Part shown: positions 1 through 8,735 of the stretch, one piece after another
Position numbering within the stretch: the stretch's first letter is position 1
How the letters are laid out: each line of letters starts with the position of its first letter
Assembly (NCBI RefSeq): GCF_004358205.1
Contig: NZ_SMYO01000008.1
Span: 1-64,000 of the forward strand
Source of the DNA: Bacillus salipaludis
Lineage (GTDB): Bacteria > Bacillota > Bacilli > Bacillales_B > DSM-18226
Direction: 5' to 3'
Length of the DNA stretch: 64,000 bases
Translations under genes and position numbers: made by a program
Notes under the pieces: generated by a model
Seen by the model: only the letters and a program-made list of their open reading frames with translations
Databases searched by the model: none
What the model was told of the DNA's origin: nothing

Positions 1-587
1 CTGCACATAAACTGGATAATCCAGAAGCTGTATTTATTTCATTGAGCCAGATCTTCTTCCATCCATTATTTGCAGGATTTGCTTTAGCCGCAATTCTTGC
101 CGCTGTTATGAGTACGATTTCTTCACAATTAATCGTTACCTCTAGTGCGCTAATTGAGGACTTATATAAGGTTGTTGTCCGTAAAGGCGCTAAGGATAAA
201 GAACTTGTATTCTTAGGAAGAATGGCAGTGCTAATTGTCGCTGTTGTTGCTTCCGCTCTTGCCTTCAAGCAAAATAGTACAATTTTAAGCCTTGTTGCTT
301 ATGCCTGGGCAGGATTTGGAGCTTCTTTCGGTCCAATCATTCTTTTAAGTTTATTCTGGAAAAAAATGAACAACTGGGGTGCCCTCTTTGGAATGATCGT
401 TGGTGCCGTTACCGTAATCATATGGAAAAATGTTGGCCTTGGGGACACCCTTTATGAAATCGTTCCAGGCTTCGTCCTTAACTTTATCGTTTCTGTTATC
501 GTCAGCTTGGCTACTCATAAGAAAAACGATGAAATTGAAAAAGAATTTGATGAAAGTGTCCGTTTGTTGAAGCAAGAATCAGCGTAA
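1..587 (+). CDS. putP: Sodium/proline symporter, C-terminal part (cut by window start)
   Basis: The frame is open from base 3 at the left edge and runs to TAA at 585-587, so only about the last 194 residues are present. It encodes membrane helices with the SSS-family signature AAVMSTISSQLIVTSSAL, followed by an EDLYK segment and a charged C-terminal tail. This matches the end of PutP/OpuE-type Na+/proline symporters of Bacillus, which import proline as nutrient or osmoprotectant. A TTG at 42 is an internal codon, not the start. The gene ends in a strong hairpin at 613-651 facing topB. Whether it is PutP or the osmoregulated OpuE cannot be settled without the N-terminus and promoter. Confidence 0.85.
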   Translation, partial: AHKLDNPEAVFISLSQIFFHPLFAGFALAAILAAVMSTISSQLIVTSSALIEDLYKVVVRKGAKDKELVFLGRMAVLIVAVVASALAFKQNSTILSLVAYAWAGFGASFGPIILLSLFWKKMNNWGALFGMIVGAVTVIIWKNVGLGDTLYEIVPGFVLNFIVSVIVSLATHKKNDEIEKEFDESVRLLKQESA

Positions 588-612
588 TTAACCCTTACTA
601 CTTAAAATTGAT

Positions 613-651
613 AAAGGGGGCTATTCATAATCTTTATGAATAGCCCCCTTT
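613..651. terminator. Bidirectional terminator between putP and topB
   Basis: An 18-bp perfect stem (613-630 with 634-651) with a 3-nt loop and GGGGG/CCCCC at its base. It lies between two convergent genes and can serve both. Confidence 0.85.
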
Positions 652-661
652 AGTATGATAC

Positions 662-2851
662 TTAATCAAACTTCAACCCTTTTAATGCTTCTGCCAATGC
701 ATTATTCAACGGTTCGTCCTCTTTGTTTTGATTTTTTAGATACTTTTGTACTGTGCGTTTATCTACTTTACCGCCAGATTCCTTTTTGCGGCGTGCTTCG
801 AAAGCAGATAATTTTTCACGGTATCCACATTTACATGCGAAAATTTGTCCCTCGCCTTCGCCGCGTAGCTCTAATTTTTTATGGCATTGCGGGCAGCGTG
901 CATTGGTGACGCGCGAGACATTTTTACGATGTCCACATTCACGGTCTTGACATACGAGCATTTTGCCTTTTTTCCCGTTAACTTCCAGCATTGGTTTTCC
1001 ACAGTCCGGACAATTTTTTGTAGAGATATTGTCATGCTTGTATTTTTTATTACTTGCTTTAATTTCAGCCACAATCTCTTTTGTGTAGTTTTTCATTTCG
1101 CCGATAAACACATCTTTTTTCAGCTTGCCATGGGCAATTTGATCAAGCTTTTGTTCCCACTCCGCAGTCAAGGTAGGAGACTTTAGCTCTTCAGGCACTA
1201 GATCCAACAATTGACGGCCTTTAGACGTAATATGAATGTCTTTGCCACGTTTTTCGATTAAGAATGAATTAAATAATTTATCAATAATGTCTGCACGCGT
1301 AGCAACCGTACCTAATCCACCTGTCGATTTTAATGTTTCTGCCAGTTGTTTATTTTTTGTTTCCATATACTTCGTAGGGTTTTCCATAGCCGAAAGTAAT
1401 GTTGCTTCATTAAAACGTGCAGGCGGATTGGTTTGACCAGATGTTTGGGCGATTAGTTTTACGTTTAATGTGTCGCCTTTTTCGATGCGAGGTAATATCT
1501 GTTCCTTTAGGTCATCTGCTGCATCCTCATCTTCAAAGCGATTTTCGTATACTTCTTTCCAGCCAGTCGCTAAAATCGTTTTTCCCCTTGCAACGAAGTT
1601 CTCATCCCCGATTTTCGCACGAAGTGTTAATTGCTCATATTCGAATGCCGGGAATAAAACGGCCAAGAATCGTTTCACCACTAAGTCATAAATTTTCCGC
1701 TCTTTATCCGTGAAGGCAGAGAAGTTTACATAGCCTTCTGTTGGAATAATGGCATGGTGATCGGATACTTTGCTGTCATCAACAAATGCCTTCGAGGCTT
1801 TGATTGGCTTGCTTAAGATTTTATTGGTTAAAGGACGATATTCCCCTATTCCACATGCTCGCAAACGTTCTGGAAGAGTTCCTACAATATCCGAAGAAAG
1901 GTAACGCGAGTCTGTTCGGGGATACGTTAAGACTTTATGTTGCTCGTACAGTTTTTGCATAATGTTTAACGTTTCCTTAGCAGAGTAACCAAAGATTTTA
2001 TTCGCGTCACGCTGTAATTCCGTTAAATCATAAAGACCCGGTGAAAATGACTTCTTTGGTTTCTTCTCAATTTCTTTTACAATCGCATTTTGTTTACCTA
2101 GTTTTCCCACAATCGCATCAATTTTCTCTTTATCAAAGCTGCGGCTGTTCCCCTTCACATCTTGCCACGTCAGCTTTAAATGATCTGCTGTTTGGGCTTC
2201 GATACCGTAATAGGTTTGCGCTTTAAAGGTTTTGATTTCGTCCTCACGTGCTGCAATCATCGCAACAGTAGGTGTTTGAACGCGGCCGCAGTTTAGTTGG
2301 GCATTGAATCTGGTGGTTAAAGCCCGGGTTGCATTAAGGCCGATATACCAATCCGCTTCTGAGCGCGCGACCGCTGAAGCATATAAATTGTCATACGACT
2401 TGCCAGGCTTCAAATTGGCGAAGCCGTCTTTAATCGCTTTATCGGTAACAGAAGAGATCCATAGCCGCTTAATCGGCTTATTGACTTTTACTTTATCAAT
2501 AATCCAGCGTGCGACTAATTCTCCTTCTCTCCCCGCATCTGTAGCCACGATGATTTCTTTGACATCATTTCTAGTTAGTTGGCTTTTAACCGCATTAAAC
2601 TGTTTGCCTGTTTGCTTAATGACAGTCAACTTCAAACGATCCGGCAGCATCGGCAGATCTTCTAAATTCCAAGTTTTATATTTCACATCGTAGCTTTCGG
2701 GGTCAGCAAGTGTGACTAAATGTCCGAGTGCCCACGTAACAATGTATTTATCTCCTTCAAGGTATCCGTTTCCTTTTTTATTACAATTCAGCACGCGAGC
2801 AATATCACGTGCGACAGAAGGTTTTTCAGCAATAACAACACTTTTTGCCAT
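662..2851 (-). CDS. topB: DNA topoisomerase III
   Basis: 729 aa, the usual length for Bacillus TopB. This type IA topoisomerase cuts one strand and decatenates DNA. The N-terminal TOPRIM domain begins with VVIAEKPSVARDIA and carries the acidic ATDAGREGE motif near residue 105. The catalytic Tyr sits in LTYPRTDSRYL near residue 312. The C-terminus has zinc-ribbon-like cysteines (CPDCGKPM, CPQCHKKLE, CKCGYRE), as in Bacillus TopB. The ATG at 2851 is preceded by GAAAGGATG. It is transcribed alone, towards putP. Confidence 0.95.
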   Translation of the reverse strand: MAKSVVIAEKPSVARDIARVLNCNKKGNGYLEGDKYIVTWALGHLVTLADPESYDVKYKTWNLEDLPMLPDRLKLTVIKQTGKQFNAVKSQLTRNDVKEIIVATDAGREGELVARWIIDKVKVNKPIKRLWISSVTDKAIKDGFANLKPGKSYDNLYASAVARSEADWYIGLNATRALTTRFNAQLNCGRVQTPTVAMIAAREDEIKTFKAQTYYGIEAQTADHLKLTWQDVKGNSRSFDKEKIDAIVGKLGKQNAIVKEIEKKPKKSFSPGLYDLTELQRDANKIFGYSAKETLNIMQKLYEQHKVLTYPRTDSRYLSSDIVGTLPERLRACGIGEYRPLTNKILSKPIKASKAFVDDSKVSDHHAIIPTEGYVNFSAFTDKERKIYDLVVKRFLAVLFPAFEYEQLTLRAKIGDENFVARGKTILATGWKEVYENRFEDEDAADDLKEQILPRIEKGDTLNVKLIAQTSGQTNPPARFNEATLLSAMENPTKYMETKNKQLAETLKSTGGLGTVATRADIIDKLFNSFLIEKRGKDIHITSKGRQLLDLVPEELKSPTLTAEWEQKLDQIAHGKLKKDVFIGEMKNYTKEIVAEIKASNKKYKHDNISTKNCPDCGKPMLEVNGKKGKMLVCQDRECGHRKNVSRVTNARCPQCHKKLELRGEGEGQIFACKCGYREKLSAFEARRKKESGGKVDKRTVQKYLKNQNKEDEPLNNALAEALKGLKFD

Positions 2852-2944
2852 TTTTTAAACATCCTTTCGAATTTCAGGTAAGTTAACTATAGCATACGTT
2901 TCAAATGGATTCAGGTATTCCGAAGATTCCAATACATAAAGGTA

Positions 2945-2974
2945 TTGAAACTAATTCCAATAGGATAGTATGAT
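2945..2974 (+). promoter_or_regulatory. Possible SigA promoter of the MFS gene
   Basis: TTGAAA at 2945-2950, an 18-bp spacer, then TATGAT at 2969-2974. It lies 35 bp upstream of the MFS start codon. This is a sequence match only. Confidence 0.45.
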
Positions 2975-3008
2975 GTAATGGCTTACATGAAAGAAATGGA
3001 GATTTTTT

Positions 3009-4292
3009 ATGAGAATTAGAGATTGGGACCGAAATTTAAAGGTCCGTTTATTTGCAGAAGCAATGATGAATATTACCTTTTGGATGTTCTTTCCGTTTTT
3101 GACAATTTACTTTGCAGATGAATTTGGTAAAAATAAAGCCGGGATTTTATTGGTATTTTCGCAAGTTTTCTCGGTTCTGGCCAATCTGATGGGAGGCTAT
3201 TGTGCCGACCGCTTTGGCCGAAAACGAATGATGGTTCTTTCTGCAATTGGTCAAGGTCTTTCTTTTATCATATTTGGAGCTTCCAGCTCACCGTGGCTTG
3301 ACTCGCCATGGATTGGCTTTATTTCCTTTGCGATTGCCGGAGTTTTTGGTGCTTTCTATTGGCCCGCAAGCCAGGCGATGGTAGCAGATGTCGTCGAAGA
3401 GAAAGATAGAGGGAATGTCTTTGCGATTTTTTATACTTCGATTAATATCGCCGTCGTTATTGGACCGATCTTAGGAGCAATTTTTTATGTAAATTACCGC
3501 TTTCAGCTTTTACTTGTTGCTGGTATTGTCTGTATTATGCTAGGGTTAATCCTGGCAAAATGGACCCGGGAAACTGCACCATTAAAGAAAACAACTTCTA
3601 TTGATGTGGATGGGAAATGGTATTACTTTTTACAAAACCAGCTTCGCGACTATTCACTGATTATAAAAGATAAAACGTTTCTATTGTTTATTCTTGCAGG
3701 CGTACTAGCTGGGCAAACCTTTATGCAGTTGGATTTATTAATTCCCATTTATATGAAAGATGTTATCAAAAATCAAAGCCTGATTTCGTTCGGCAGCTGG
3801 TCCTTTTCTATTAAAGGGGAGCAGGCATTTGGGATTGTATTAGCGGAAAACGGGCTCCTTGTCGCATTATTGACCGTTTACGTTACGAATTGGATGAGCA
3901 AATACAAAGAACGTAATGTATTTATTCTTTCTTCTATTATGTATGCCATTGCGATTTTGCTCTTTAGCGGAACAGAGTGGATCTGGGGATTCATTTTTGC
4001 AATGGCGATTTTCACATTTGGTGAATTAATGGCCGCCGGACTTCAGCAAAGCTTTGTTTCCAAGCTTGCACCCGAACATATGAGGGGACAATATTTCGCT
4101 GCTGCCAGTTTACGGTTTACAATTAGCCGCACCATTGCCCCAATCTTTATCCCGATGACGGTGTGGATTGGGTATCACTGGACATTCTTCTTCCTATCGA
4201 TTGTGGCTTTAATAAGCGCTGGTTTCTATTGGCTCATGTTTTATTTTTTTGAAAAACAAATAAAACAAAAACGTTCAAAAAACTTTCTATAA
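3009..4292 (+). CDS. MFS-family efflux transporter
   Basis: 427 aa with about 12 predicted membrane helices. The loop between helices 2 and 3 contains GGYCADRFGRKRMM, the classic MFS motif A. The N-terminus (MNITFWMFFPFLTIYFADEF) resembles Bacillus drug-exporter-type MFS proteins such as YttB. The substrate cannot be told from sequence. The start ATG is preceded by an ATGGAGAT ribosome site. It is monocistronic between divergent topB and the small membrane protein gene at 4377, which has its own promoter. Confidence 0.85.
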   Translation: MRIRDWDRNLKVRLFAEAMMNITFWMFFPFLTIYFADEFGKNKAGILLVFSQVFSVLANLMGGYCADRFGRKRMMVLSAIGQGLSFIIFGASSSPWLDSPWIGFISFAIAGVFGAFYWPASQAMVADVVEEKDRGNVFAIFYTSINIAVVIGPILGAIFYVNYRFQLLLVAGIVCIMLGLILAKWTRETAPLKKTTSIDVDGKWYYFLQNQLRDYSLIIKDKTFLLFILAGVLAGQTFMQLDLLIPIYMKDVIKNQSLISFGSWSFSIKGEQAFGIVLAENGLLVALLTVYVTNWMSKYKERNVFILSSIMYAIAILLFSGTEWIWGFIFAMAIFTFGELMAAGLQQSFVSKLAPEHMRGQYFAAASLRFTISRTIAPIFIPMTVWIGYHWTFFFLSIVALISAGFYWLMFYFFEKQIKQKRSKNFL

Positions 4293-4306
4293 ATTGTACT
4301 AAAATG

Positions 4307-4335
4307 TTCACATTCCCCTCTTTTACTATTATAAT
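4307..4335 (+). promoter_or_regulatory. SigA-type promoter of the 38-aa membrane protein
   Basis: TTCACA (4307-4312), a 17-bp spacer and a perfect TATAAT (4330-4335), ending 41 bp before the ATG at 4377. Confidence 0.65.
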
Positions 4336-4376
4336 TAACTTGTAAAGGTTTTCTATTATTAAAGGCGGTGGAATGT

Positions 4377-4493
4377 ATGGATGGATCACAATTTTTGTCT
4401 CCAACATCAATTTCAGGCATTATTACTTTTCTAGTTCTATTTTCCGCAGGGGTTTATTTTAATATAAAAGTATACGGTTCTAAACTGCAGTAG
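4377..4493 (+). CDS. Small single-span membrane protein, 38 aa
   Basis: An ATG preceded by AAAGGCGGTGG opens a 38-codon frame ending in TAG. The product has a polar N-terminus (MDGSQFLSPTS), one hydrophobic helix (ISGIITFLVLFSAGVYF) and a short basic tail. It has its own consensus promoter and a hairpin terminator overlapping its stop codon, so it is a complete, independent transcription unit. An overlapping ATG at 4373 opens a short frame of lower quality. I do not recognise the family. The promoter, ribosome site, open frame and terminator are seen; expression is inferred. Confidence 0.65.
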   Translation: MDGSQFLSPTSISGIITFLVLFSAGVYFNIKVYGSKLQ

Positions 4494-4519
4494 AGATGTA
4501 AAATCTTTACTGTTTTTTT
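4488..4519 (+). terminator. Terminator of the 38-aa gene
   Basis: A 10-bp stem (4488-4497 with 4503-4512, one G-U pair), a 5-nt loop and seven Ts. The stem begins inside the last codon of the gene. Confidence 0.8.
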
Positions 4520-4612
4520 ATGCCTTTTGGTCAAAATGGCTGCTAGTTTCTTTTTCCAATTAAACAAGCTACAATATATATATGAAGATTTTGGTAAAGG
4601 AGAATACATAAT

Positions 4613-5845
4613 ATGAGTGAATTTCAGAAGAACCTTGAAAAATATGCTGAGCTTGCGGTTAAAGTGGGAGTTAATGTTCAAAAGGGCCAAACATTAGTGG
4701 TGAATGCTTCCTTAGATGCGGCTGAATTTGTTCGTCTTGTGGTAAAGAAAGCCTATGAAGTTGGGGCATTCAATGTTGTGGTCAATTGGGCTGATGACTT
4801 CGTTTCTCGTACAAAATATGATTTAGCACCTGATGAAGCCTTTCAAGAATATCCTGCCTGGCGTGCAAAAGAGACAGAAGAACTTGCCGAAAAGGGCGCA
4901 GCTTTTATGTCTGTTATTTCTTCTAGCCCAGACCTTTTAAAAGGAGTCAATCCTGAACGAATCTCCAATTTCCAAAAAGCGGCCGGTACCGCATTAGCCA
5001 AATACCGCCAGGCGATTCAATCCGATAAAGTAAGCTGGACCGTTGTTGCCGCGGCATCTCCTGCATGGGCTGCAAAAGTATTCCCAGATGTTCGAAGCGA
5101 ACAGCAAGTTGAAAAACTATGGGAAGCAATTTTTAAAGCAACTCGCGCAGATGTTGAAAATCCTGTGGATGCCTGGAAAAAGCATGACGAAAATTTACAT
5201 GAAAAGGTTCATTATTTAAATGAAAAGAAATATTTGAAACTACATTATAAAGCTCCTGGTACCGATTTAACGATTGAGCTTCCGAAAAACCATCTTTGGG
5301 TTGGGGCGGGAAGTATTAATGAAAACGGTCATGAGTTTATGGCAAACATGCCGACGGAGGAAGTTTTTACGGTTCCGCTTAAAACAGGTGTGAATGGTAC
5401 AGTTGCAAGCACGAAACCGCTTAGCTACGGCGGCAATATTATTGATCGCTTTTCGATTACGTTTGAAAATGGAAAAATTGTTGGCGTAAAAGCAGAAGAA
5501 GGCGAAGAAATTCTGAAGCGTTTGGTTGAGACAGATGAAGGCTCGCATTATCTTGGCGAAGTAGCCCTTGTTCCATTTAACTCACCGATTTCACAGTCCA
5601 ATATTTTGTTCTTTAATACCCTGTTTGATGAGAATGCCTCGAATCATTTAGCAATTGGCAGTGCGTATGCATTCTGTATTGAGGGCGGCAAGAAGATGTC
5701 TGCTGATGAATTAAAGGAAAATGGTCTGAACCAAAGTATTACCCACGTTGATTTCATGATCGGTTCGGCTGAAATGGATATTGACGGCATTACTGCTGAT
5801 GGCAAATCAGAGCCAGTATTCCGCGGCGGAAACTGGGCGTTCTAA
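4613..5845 (+). CDS. ampS: Aminopeptidase of the M29 family (AmpS)
   Basis: 410 aa, typical for M29 metalloaminopeptidases such as Bacillus AmpS and staphylococcal AmpS. These are cytoplasmic enzymes removing N-terminal residues from peptides using two metal ions. Family segments seen include KVGVNVQKGQTLVVNASL near the N-terminus, NMPTEEVFTVPLKTGVNG in the middle, and the metal-ligand region GSHYLGEVALVPFNSPIS followed by NHLAIGSAY near the C-terminus. The ribosome site is AAAGGAG. It is monocistronic and ends in a strong hairpin at 5863-5905. Confidence 0.92.
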   Translation: MSEFQKNLEKYAELAVKVGVNVQKGQTLVVNASLDAAEFVRLVVKKAYEVGAFNVVVNWADDFVSRTKYDLAPDEAFQEYPAWRAKETEELAEKGAAFMSVISSSPDLLKGVNPERISNFQKAAGTALAKYRQAIQSDKVSWTVVAAASPAWAAKVFPDVRSEQQVEKLWEAIFKATRADVENPVDAWKKHDENLHEKVHYLNEKKYLKLHYKAPGTDLTIELPKNHLWVGAGSINENGHEFMANMPTEEVFTVPLKTGVNGTVASTKPLSYGGNIIDRFSITFENGKIVGVKAEEGEEILKRLVETDEGSHYLGEVALVPFNSPISQSNILFFNTLFDENASNHLAIGSAYAFCIEGGKKMSADELKENGLNQSITHVDFMIGSAEMDIDGITADGKSEPVFRGGNWAF

Positions 5846-5862
5846 TTGAATATTTGAATGAT

Positions 5863-5905
5863 GAAAAAATGTCCTTCGATTTTTAGTGTTGAAGGACATT
5901 TTTTC
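5863..5905 (+). terminator. Terminator of ampS
   Basis: A 15-bp perfect stem with arms GAAAAAATGTCCTTC and GAAGGACATTTTTTC and a 13-nt loop. Its TGTCCTTC/GAAGGACA core is the same inverted repeat found in each unit of the array at 48.8-49.4 kb. Confidence 0.85.
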
Positions 5906-5910
5906 TTTAG

Positions 5911-6251
5911 AGTCTCTCTCGGTTACCGCTACTGCTCTTTTTTTGCTTGCTCGGGCATCTAGAACCTCTCTTGGTTACCGATACTGTTCTTTTTTTGCTT
6001 GCTCGGGCATCTAGTGCCTCTTTCGGTTACCGATACTGCTCTTTTTTTACTTACCCGGGCATCTAGAACCTCTCTCGGTTACCTCAACAGCCTTTTTCTG
6101 CTCGCATGGGCATCTAGAGCCTCTCTCGGTTACCGCAACAACCCTTTTTTTGCTCGCACGGACATCTAGAACCTCTCTCGATTTCCGCTACTGCTCTTTT
6201 TTCCTTGCATGGGCATCTAAAGCCTCTCTAAGTTACCGCTCCTGTACTTTT
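5911..6251. repeat. Tandem array, 52-bp unit, 7 copies
   Basis: This fills the 5846-6251 gene-free stretch together with the ampS terminator. The landmark GGTTACC recurs at 5921, 5973, 6025, 6077, 6128, 6180 (degenerate) and 6231, giving spacings of 51-52 bp. Each unit reads roughly CCTCTCTCGGTTACCG, then ACTGCTC, a T-run, TGCTCG and GGCATCTAGA. Copies have diverged by point changes but hardly by indels. It abuts the stop codon of the convergent gene at 6252. No protein reading is convincing. Confidence 0.9.
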
Positions 6252-7541
6252 CTACGGCCTAAACAGAATCACCCCGTCTTTCACCTTTGACACATTATCA
6301 CGCATCTTTTCCAGCTGTTCCACAAGGTCATCAAGCTTTATTCTTCCCAACAAATCCAGCAACCCCAGCGATTTTAGCAGCCCATCATTCCATTTTTCAA
6401 GCCATTCCGTCTCGGTAGCATTATCAGAACAAACAGCCCCTAAAGCTACCTGCTTTTTGTGTGCTTCATCGATTAAATTCAAAGCAAGTTCTTTCGATAT
6501 AACCCCTTTAGCATCATTAAGCCGTTCACATACTGATTGGACAGTCCCTTCTACCTTCTTCTTTGTATCCGTAACCACTGGTTCAACTGTCTTCACAACA
6601 CGTTCCACTGGTTTAACTACTGGCTCCAACGGTTTTGTCACCGGCTCCAATGGCTTCGTCACCGAATCCACCACCTTCGTCACCGGCTCCAATGGCTTCG
6701 TCACCGAATCCACCACATCCGTCACTGGGTCCAACGGCTTCGTCACCGAATCCACCACCTTCGTTACCGGATCCAACGGCTTCGTTACCGAATCCACCAC
6801 CTTTGTCACCGGCTCCAGCGGTTTCGTTACCGAATCCACCACCTTCGTCACCGGCTCCAGCGGTTTCGTCCCCACACCGACAACATCGTTTACCGGATCC
6901 GTTATTTTACCGTTCTTCCCCTGCTCAGCCGCTCCTTCCTCACATGTGAGCGGCAAATGTCCCTTTGAAATCCTTTCAATTTCCTGATCCAACTTCTGTT
7001 CAGAAAGCTTCCCCAATCCTTGAAGGATTCCTAATTTACCTGGCTGAGGGCCACCTACCTGCCCCGAAATCGTATTCAGAACAAGCTGCTTTATACTGCT
7101 ATCCTCATTATTCATATAGTGTGCGACCATTACCACATTTTCCATCGCTAATTTCGGAACCATTTCCGATGCTTTAATACATACACCTTGAAAAGAAATC
7201 GCTGTCGTATCAACCGTCATTCCTTTCACCGTTACCGGACCATCGGCCTTTAACGTGATGCTGACGGGACCTTTGGGACTATTCACTTGTTTTACTAAAC
7301 TCATCCCATAAATGGTGGCTGAATCATAGTGGAACCTAAGCATTATTTTTCCATCATTCGTGGAGGTTTCTTGTTTTACAATGGAAGCGGTCATGCCTGT
7401 TCCAATCACCCGGTCGGCTTTAATGATAAAACCATCCGCCTCATTCGTTTCAGCTTTAACTTTTCCACTAATGGAGAATATGGTTAAAAACATGATATGG
7501 AGACATACACTGCACAAGAAAAGCCTGCTTTTCCACCACAT
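6252..7541 (-). CDS. Exported protein with Pro-Val tandem repeats, third gene of a DUF6230/DUF6114 operon
   Basis: 429 aa. The ATG at 7541 was chosen because AAAGGAG lies just upstream and it opens a signal peptide (WWKSRLFLCSVCLHIMFLTIF). The frame extends further upstream but only through the DUF6114 gene. The mature N-terminal half (residues 40-200) is predicted beta-rich, with KADRVIGTGM resembling the core of DUF6230 proteins. Then come about five 14-residue repeats of the type TKPLEPVTKVVDSV (roughly residues 235-330), probably an extended stalk, and a helical C-terminus. No LPXTG or anchor is seen. I infer a cell-surface or secreted function; the exact family is not recognised. Confidence 0.75.
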   Translation of the reverse strand: MWWKSRLFLCSVCLHIMFLTIFSISGKVKAETNEADGFIIKADRVIGTGMTASIVKQETSTNDGKIMLRFHYDSATIYGMSLVKQVNSPKGPVSITLKADGPVTVKGMTVDTTAISFQGVCIKASEMVPKLAMENVVMVAHYMNNEDSSIKQLVLNTISGQVGGPQPGKLGILQGLGKLSEQKLDQEIERISKGHLPLTCEEGAAEQGKNGKITDPVNDVVGVGTKPLEPVTKVVDSVTKPLEPVTKVVDSVTKPLDPVTKVVDSVTKPLDPVTDVVDSVTKPLEPVTKVVDSVTKPLEPVTKPLEPVVKPVERVVKTVEPVVTDTKKKVEGTVQSVCERLNDAKGVISKELALNLIDEAHKKQVALGAVCSDNATETEWLEKWNDGLLKSLGLLDLLGRIKLDDLVEQLEKMRDNVSKVKDGVILFRP

Positions 7542-7555
7542 ATTTTGATTCTCCT

Positions 7556-7951
7556 TTAGAGTGTTTGTGCCGCTTTTTCCGTATTGCTTGGCGGTGTAAC
7601 CTTCACCTTTGCAGGACCGAGCCTCCAAGCCATTAGTAAGGCCCCGCCGATAATGCCAAGAAGTGTCCCGAAGAGAAAACCGCCCAAGGCACCTATCACA
7701 GATAAAATTGATAAAAAGATTGTAAAGATTCCCAGAACCTTGGAGGCATTTGGAAAAAATAAAGCACAGATTCCTATCAATGTAATCGCCCCGCCGAACA
7801 GCAGACCAATCGTCGCAATTGATCCAGGCAGGAAGGTGCTTAAATAAAGATTTAACGGGATCCATAAGATTAATAAGCCGCTAATAATGGTAATGATGGC
7901 ACCCCATAAGGGTCTTTTCTTCCGCCACTGTTTAAATCCCACCCTGTTCAT
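7556..7951 (-). CDS. DUF6114 family membrane protein
   Basis: 131 aa with four hydrophobic segments. The sequence KKRPLWGAIITIISGLLILW, a central LLFGGAITLIGICALFFP, and the glycine-rich LGGFLFGTLLGIIGGALLMAW match the DUF6114 family known from actinobacteria, where it also neighbours DUF6230 genes. Function is unknown. It sits 6 nt after the DUF6230 gene and 14 nt before the repeat protein gene, so the three are an operon. Confidence 0.8.
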   Translation of the reverse strand: MNRVGFKQWRKKRPLWGAIITIISGLLILWIPLNLYLSTFLPGSIATIGLLFGGAITLIGICALFFPNASKVLGIFTIFLSILSVIGALGGFLFGTLLGIIGGALLMAWRLGPAKVKVTPPSNTEKAAQTL

Positions 7952-7957
7952 CCTTTC

Positions 7958-8530
7958 CTACTTTTTGATTCTTTCCACTGTTAATCTCATTCCGTTCATA
8001 TTAATTGTTTTTTGAAATAGGTAATGGGTTTTTAATTTTGCATGTTCAAGAGTAATAGTTGAAGAGGTTTGTTTAAATTGTTTTTGCCAATCATCACTAT
8101 GATGTTCTTTAAGAGCAAGATTAGTGAATTTCGCGTCCGCTTGAATCAGACTTGCATCATGCTGCAGCCCGGTAATTTGAACTGGTTTTGATGCCGTTAT
8201 TTTCACGCGGATCCATTGCCCGCCAACCTTGAAATCCTTGTATAACTGAAGATTATCAATAACAAGATTATCCATAATATTGGTTCCTTGGGGGGCAGAA
8301 TCTTCACTGCTCGTTTCTCCCAATTTTGGATAAAACGTATAGCCATTTCCTACAAGTTTATCAAACTCAACATAAAAGTCTCCAACTCCCGCAATGGGTA
8401 CGGCATAGGCCACCCCAGATAAACCAAAAGAAACTAGCAGCAGCCCCAAAATTAAAACCCCAGAAGCTAACGCTGACCAGAAAACTTTTTTACTCGTTGC
8501 CCCTTCTACAAGCTGAATCGAACTTTCCAT
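7958..8530 (-). CDS. DUF6230 family exported protein
   Basis: 190 aa, first gene of the three-gene operon, with ribosome site GGGAGG. It has a single N-terminal hydrophobic segment (VFWSALASGVLILGLLLVSFG). The predicted extracytoplasmic beta-rich body contains AVPIAGVGDFYVEFDKLVGNGYTF and IMDNLVIDNLQLYK. These fit DUF6230, a family best known in Streptomyces and similarly paired with DUF6114. The biochemical role is unknown. The neighbouring exported repeat protein suggests a surface or secreted complex. Confidence 0.8.
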   Translation of the reverse strand: MESSIQLVEGATSKKVFWSALASGVLILGLLLVSFGLSGVAYAVPIAGVGDFYVEFDKLVGNGYTFYPKLGETSSEDSAPQGTNIMDNLVIDNLQLYKDFKVGGQWIRVKITASKPVQITGLQHDASLIQADAKFTNLALKEHHSDDWQKQFKQTSSTITLEHAKLKTHYLFQKTINMNGMRLTVERIKK

Positions 8531-8607
8531 TCACACGCCTCCCTATTTTTTTAATTTTTAGAAATTATACCATTTCCTTAACATTACTTCGAAAACCCTG
8601 CAACTAC

Positions 8608-8657
8608 AATCACGGAAAATATCGTGATTATCTGACACCCCCGTCAAATGTCGGGTG
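8608..8657. promoter_or_regulatory. Inverted repeats between the DUF6230 operon and the GAF-LuxR gene
   Basis: Two dyads lie in the divergent intergenic region. One is a perfect 7-bp dyad, AATCACG (8608-8614) with CGTGATT (8623-8629), 8-bp spacer. The other is CACCC (8636-8640) with GGGTG (8653-8657). Both are upstream of the promoter at 8679 and could be operators for either gene. The binding protein is unknown. Confidence 0.4.
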
Positions 8658-8678
8658 AAGGTTAGTACTACGGACATA

Positions 8679-8707
8679 TTGGAAACCCCAAAAACGAACT
8701 GTATAAT
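8679..8707 (+). promoter_or_regulatory. SigA-type promoter of the GAF-LuxR gene
   Basis: TTGGAA (8679-8684), an exact 17-bp spacer and a perfect TATAAT (8702-8707), 28 bp before the chosen start codon. Confidence 0.7.
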
Positions 8708-8735
8708 AAGAGAGACCGTGCGGGGGTGTAAAATA

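Noticed and set aside
5911..6251. CRISPR array
   Set aside because: Units are contiguous with no variable spacers, and no cas genes are present. The same applies to the other tandem arrays.
6457..6987. Open frames on the plus strand opposite the Pro-Val repeat gene
   Set aside because: They are antisense shadows of a periodic coding sequence, without ribosome site; the minus-strand frame has a signal peptide and operon context.
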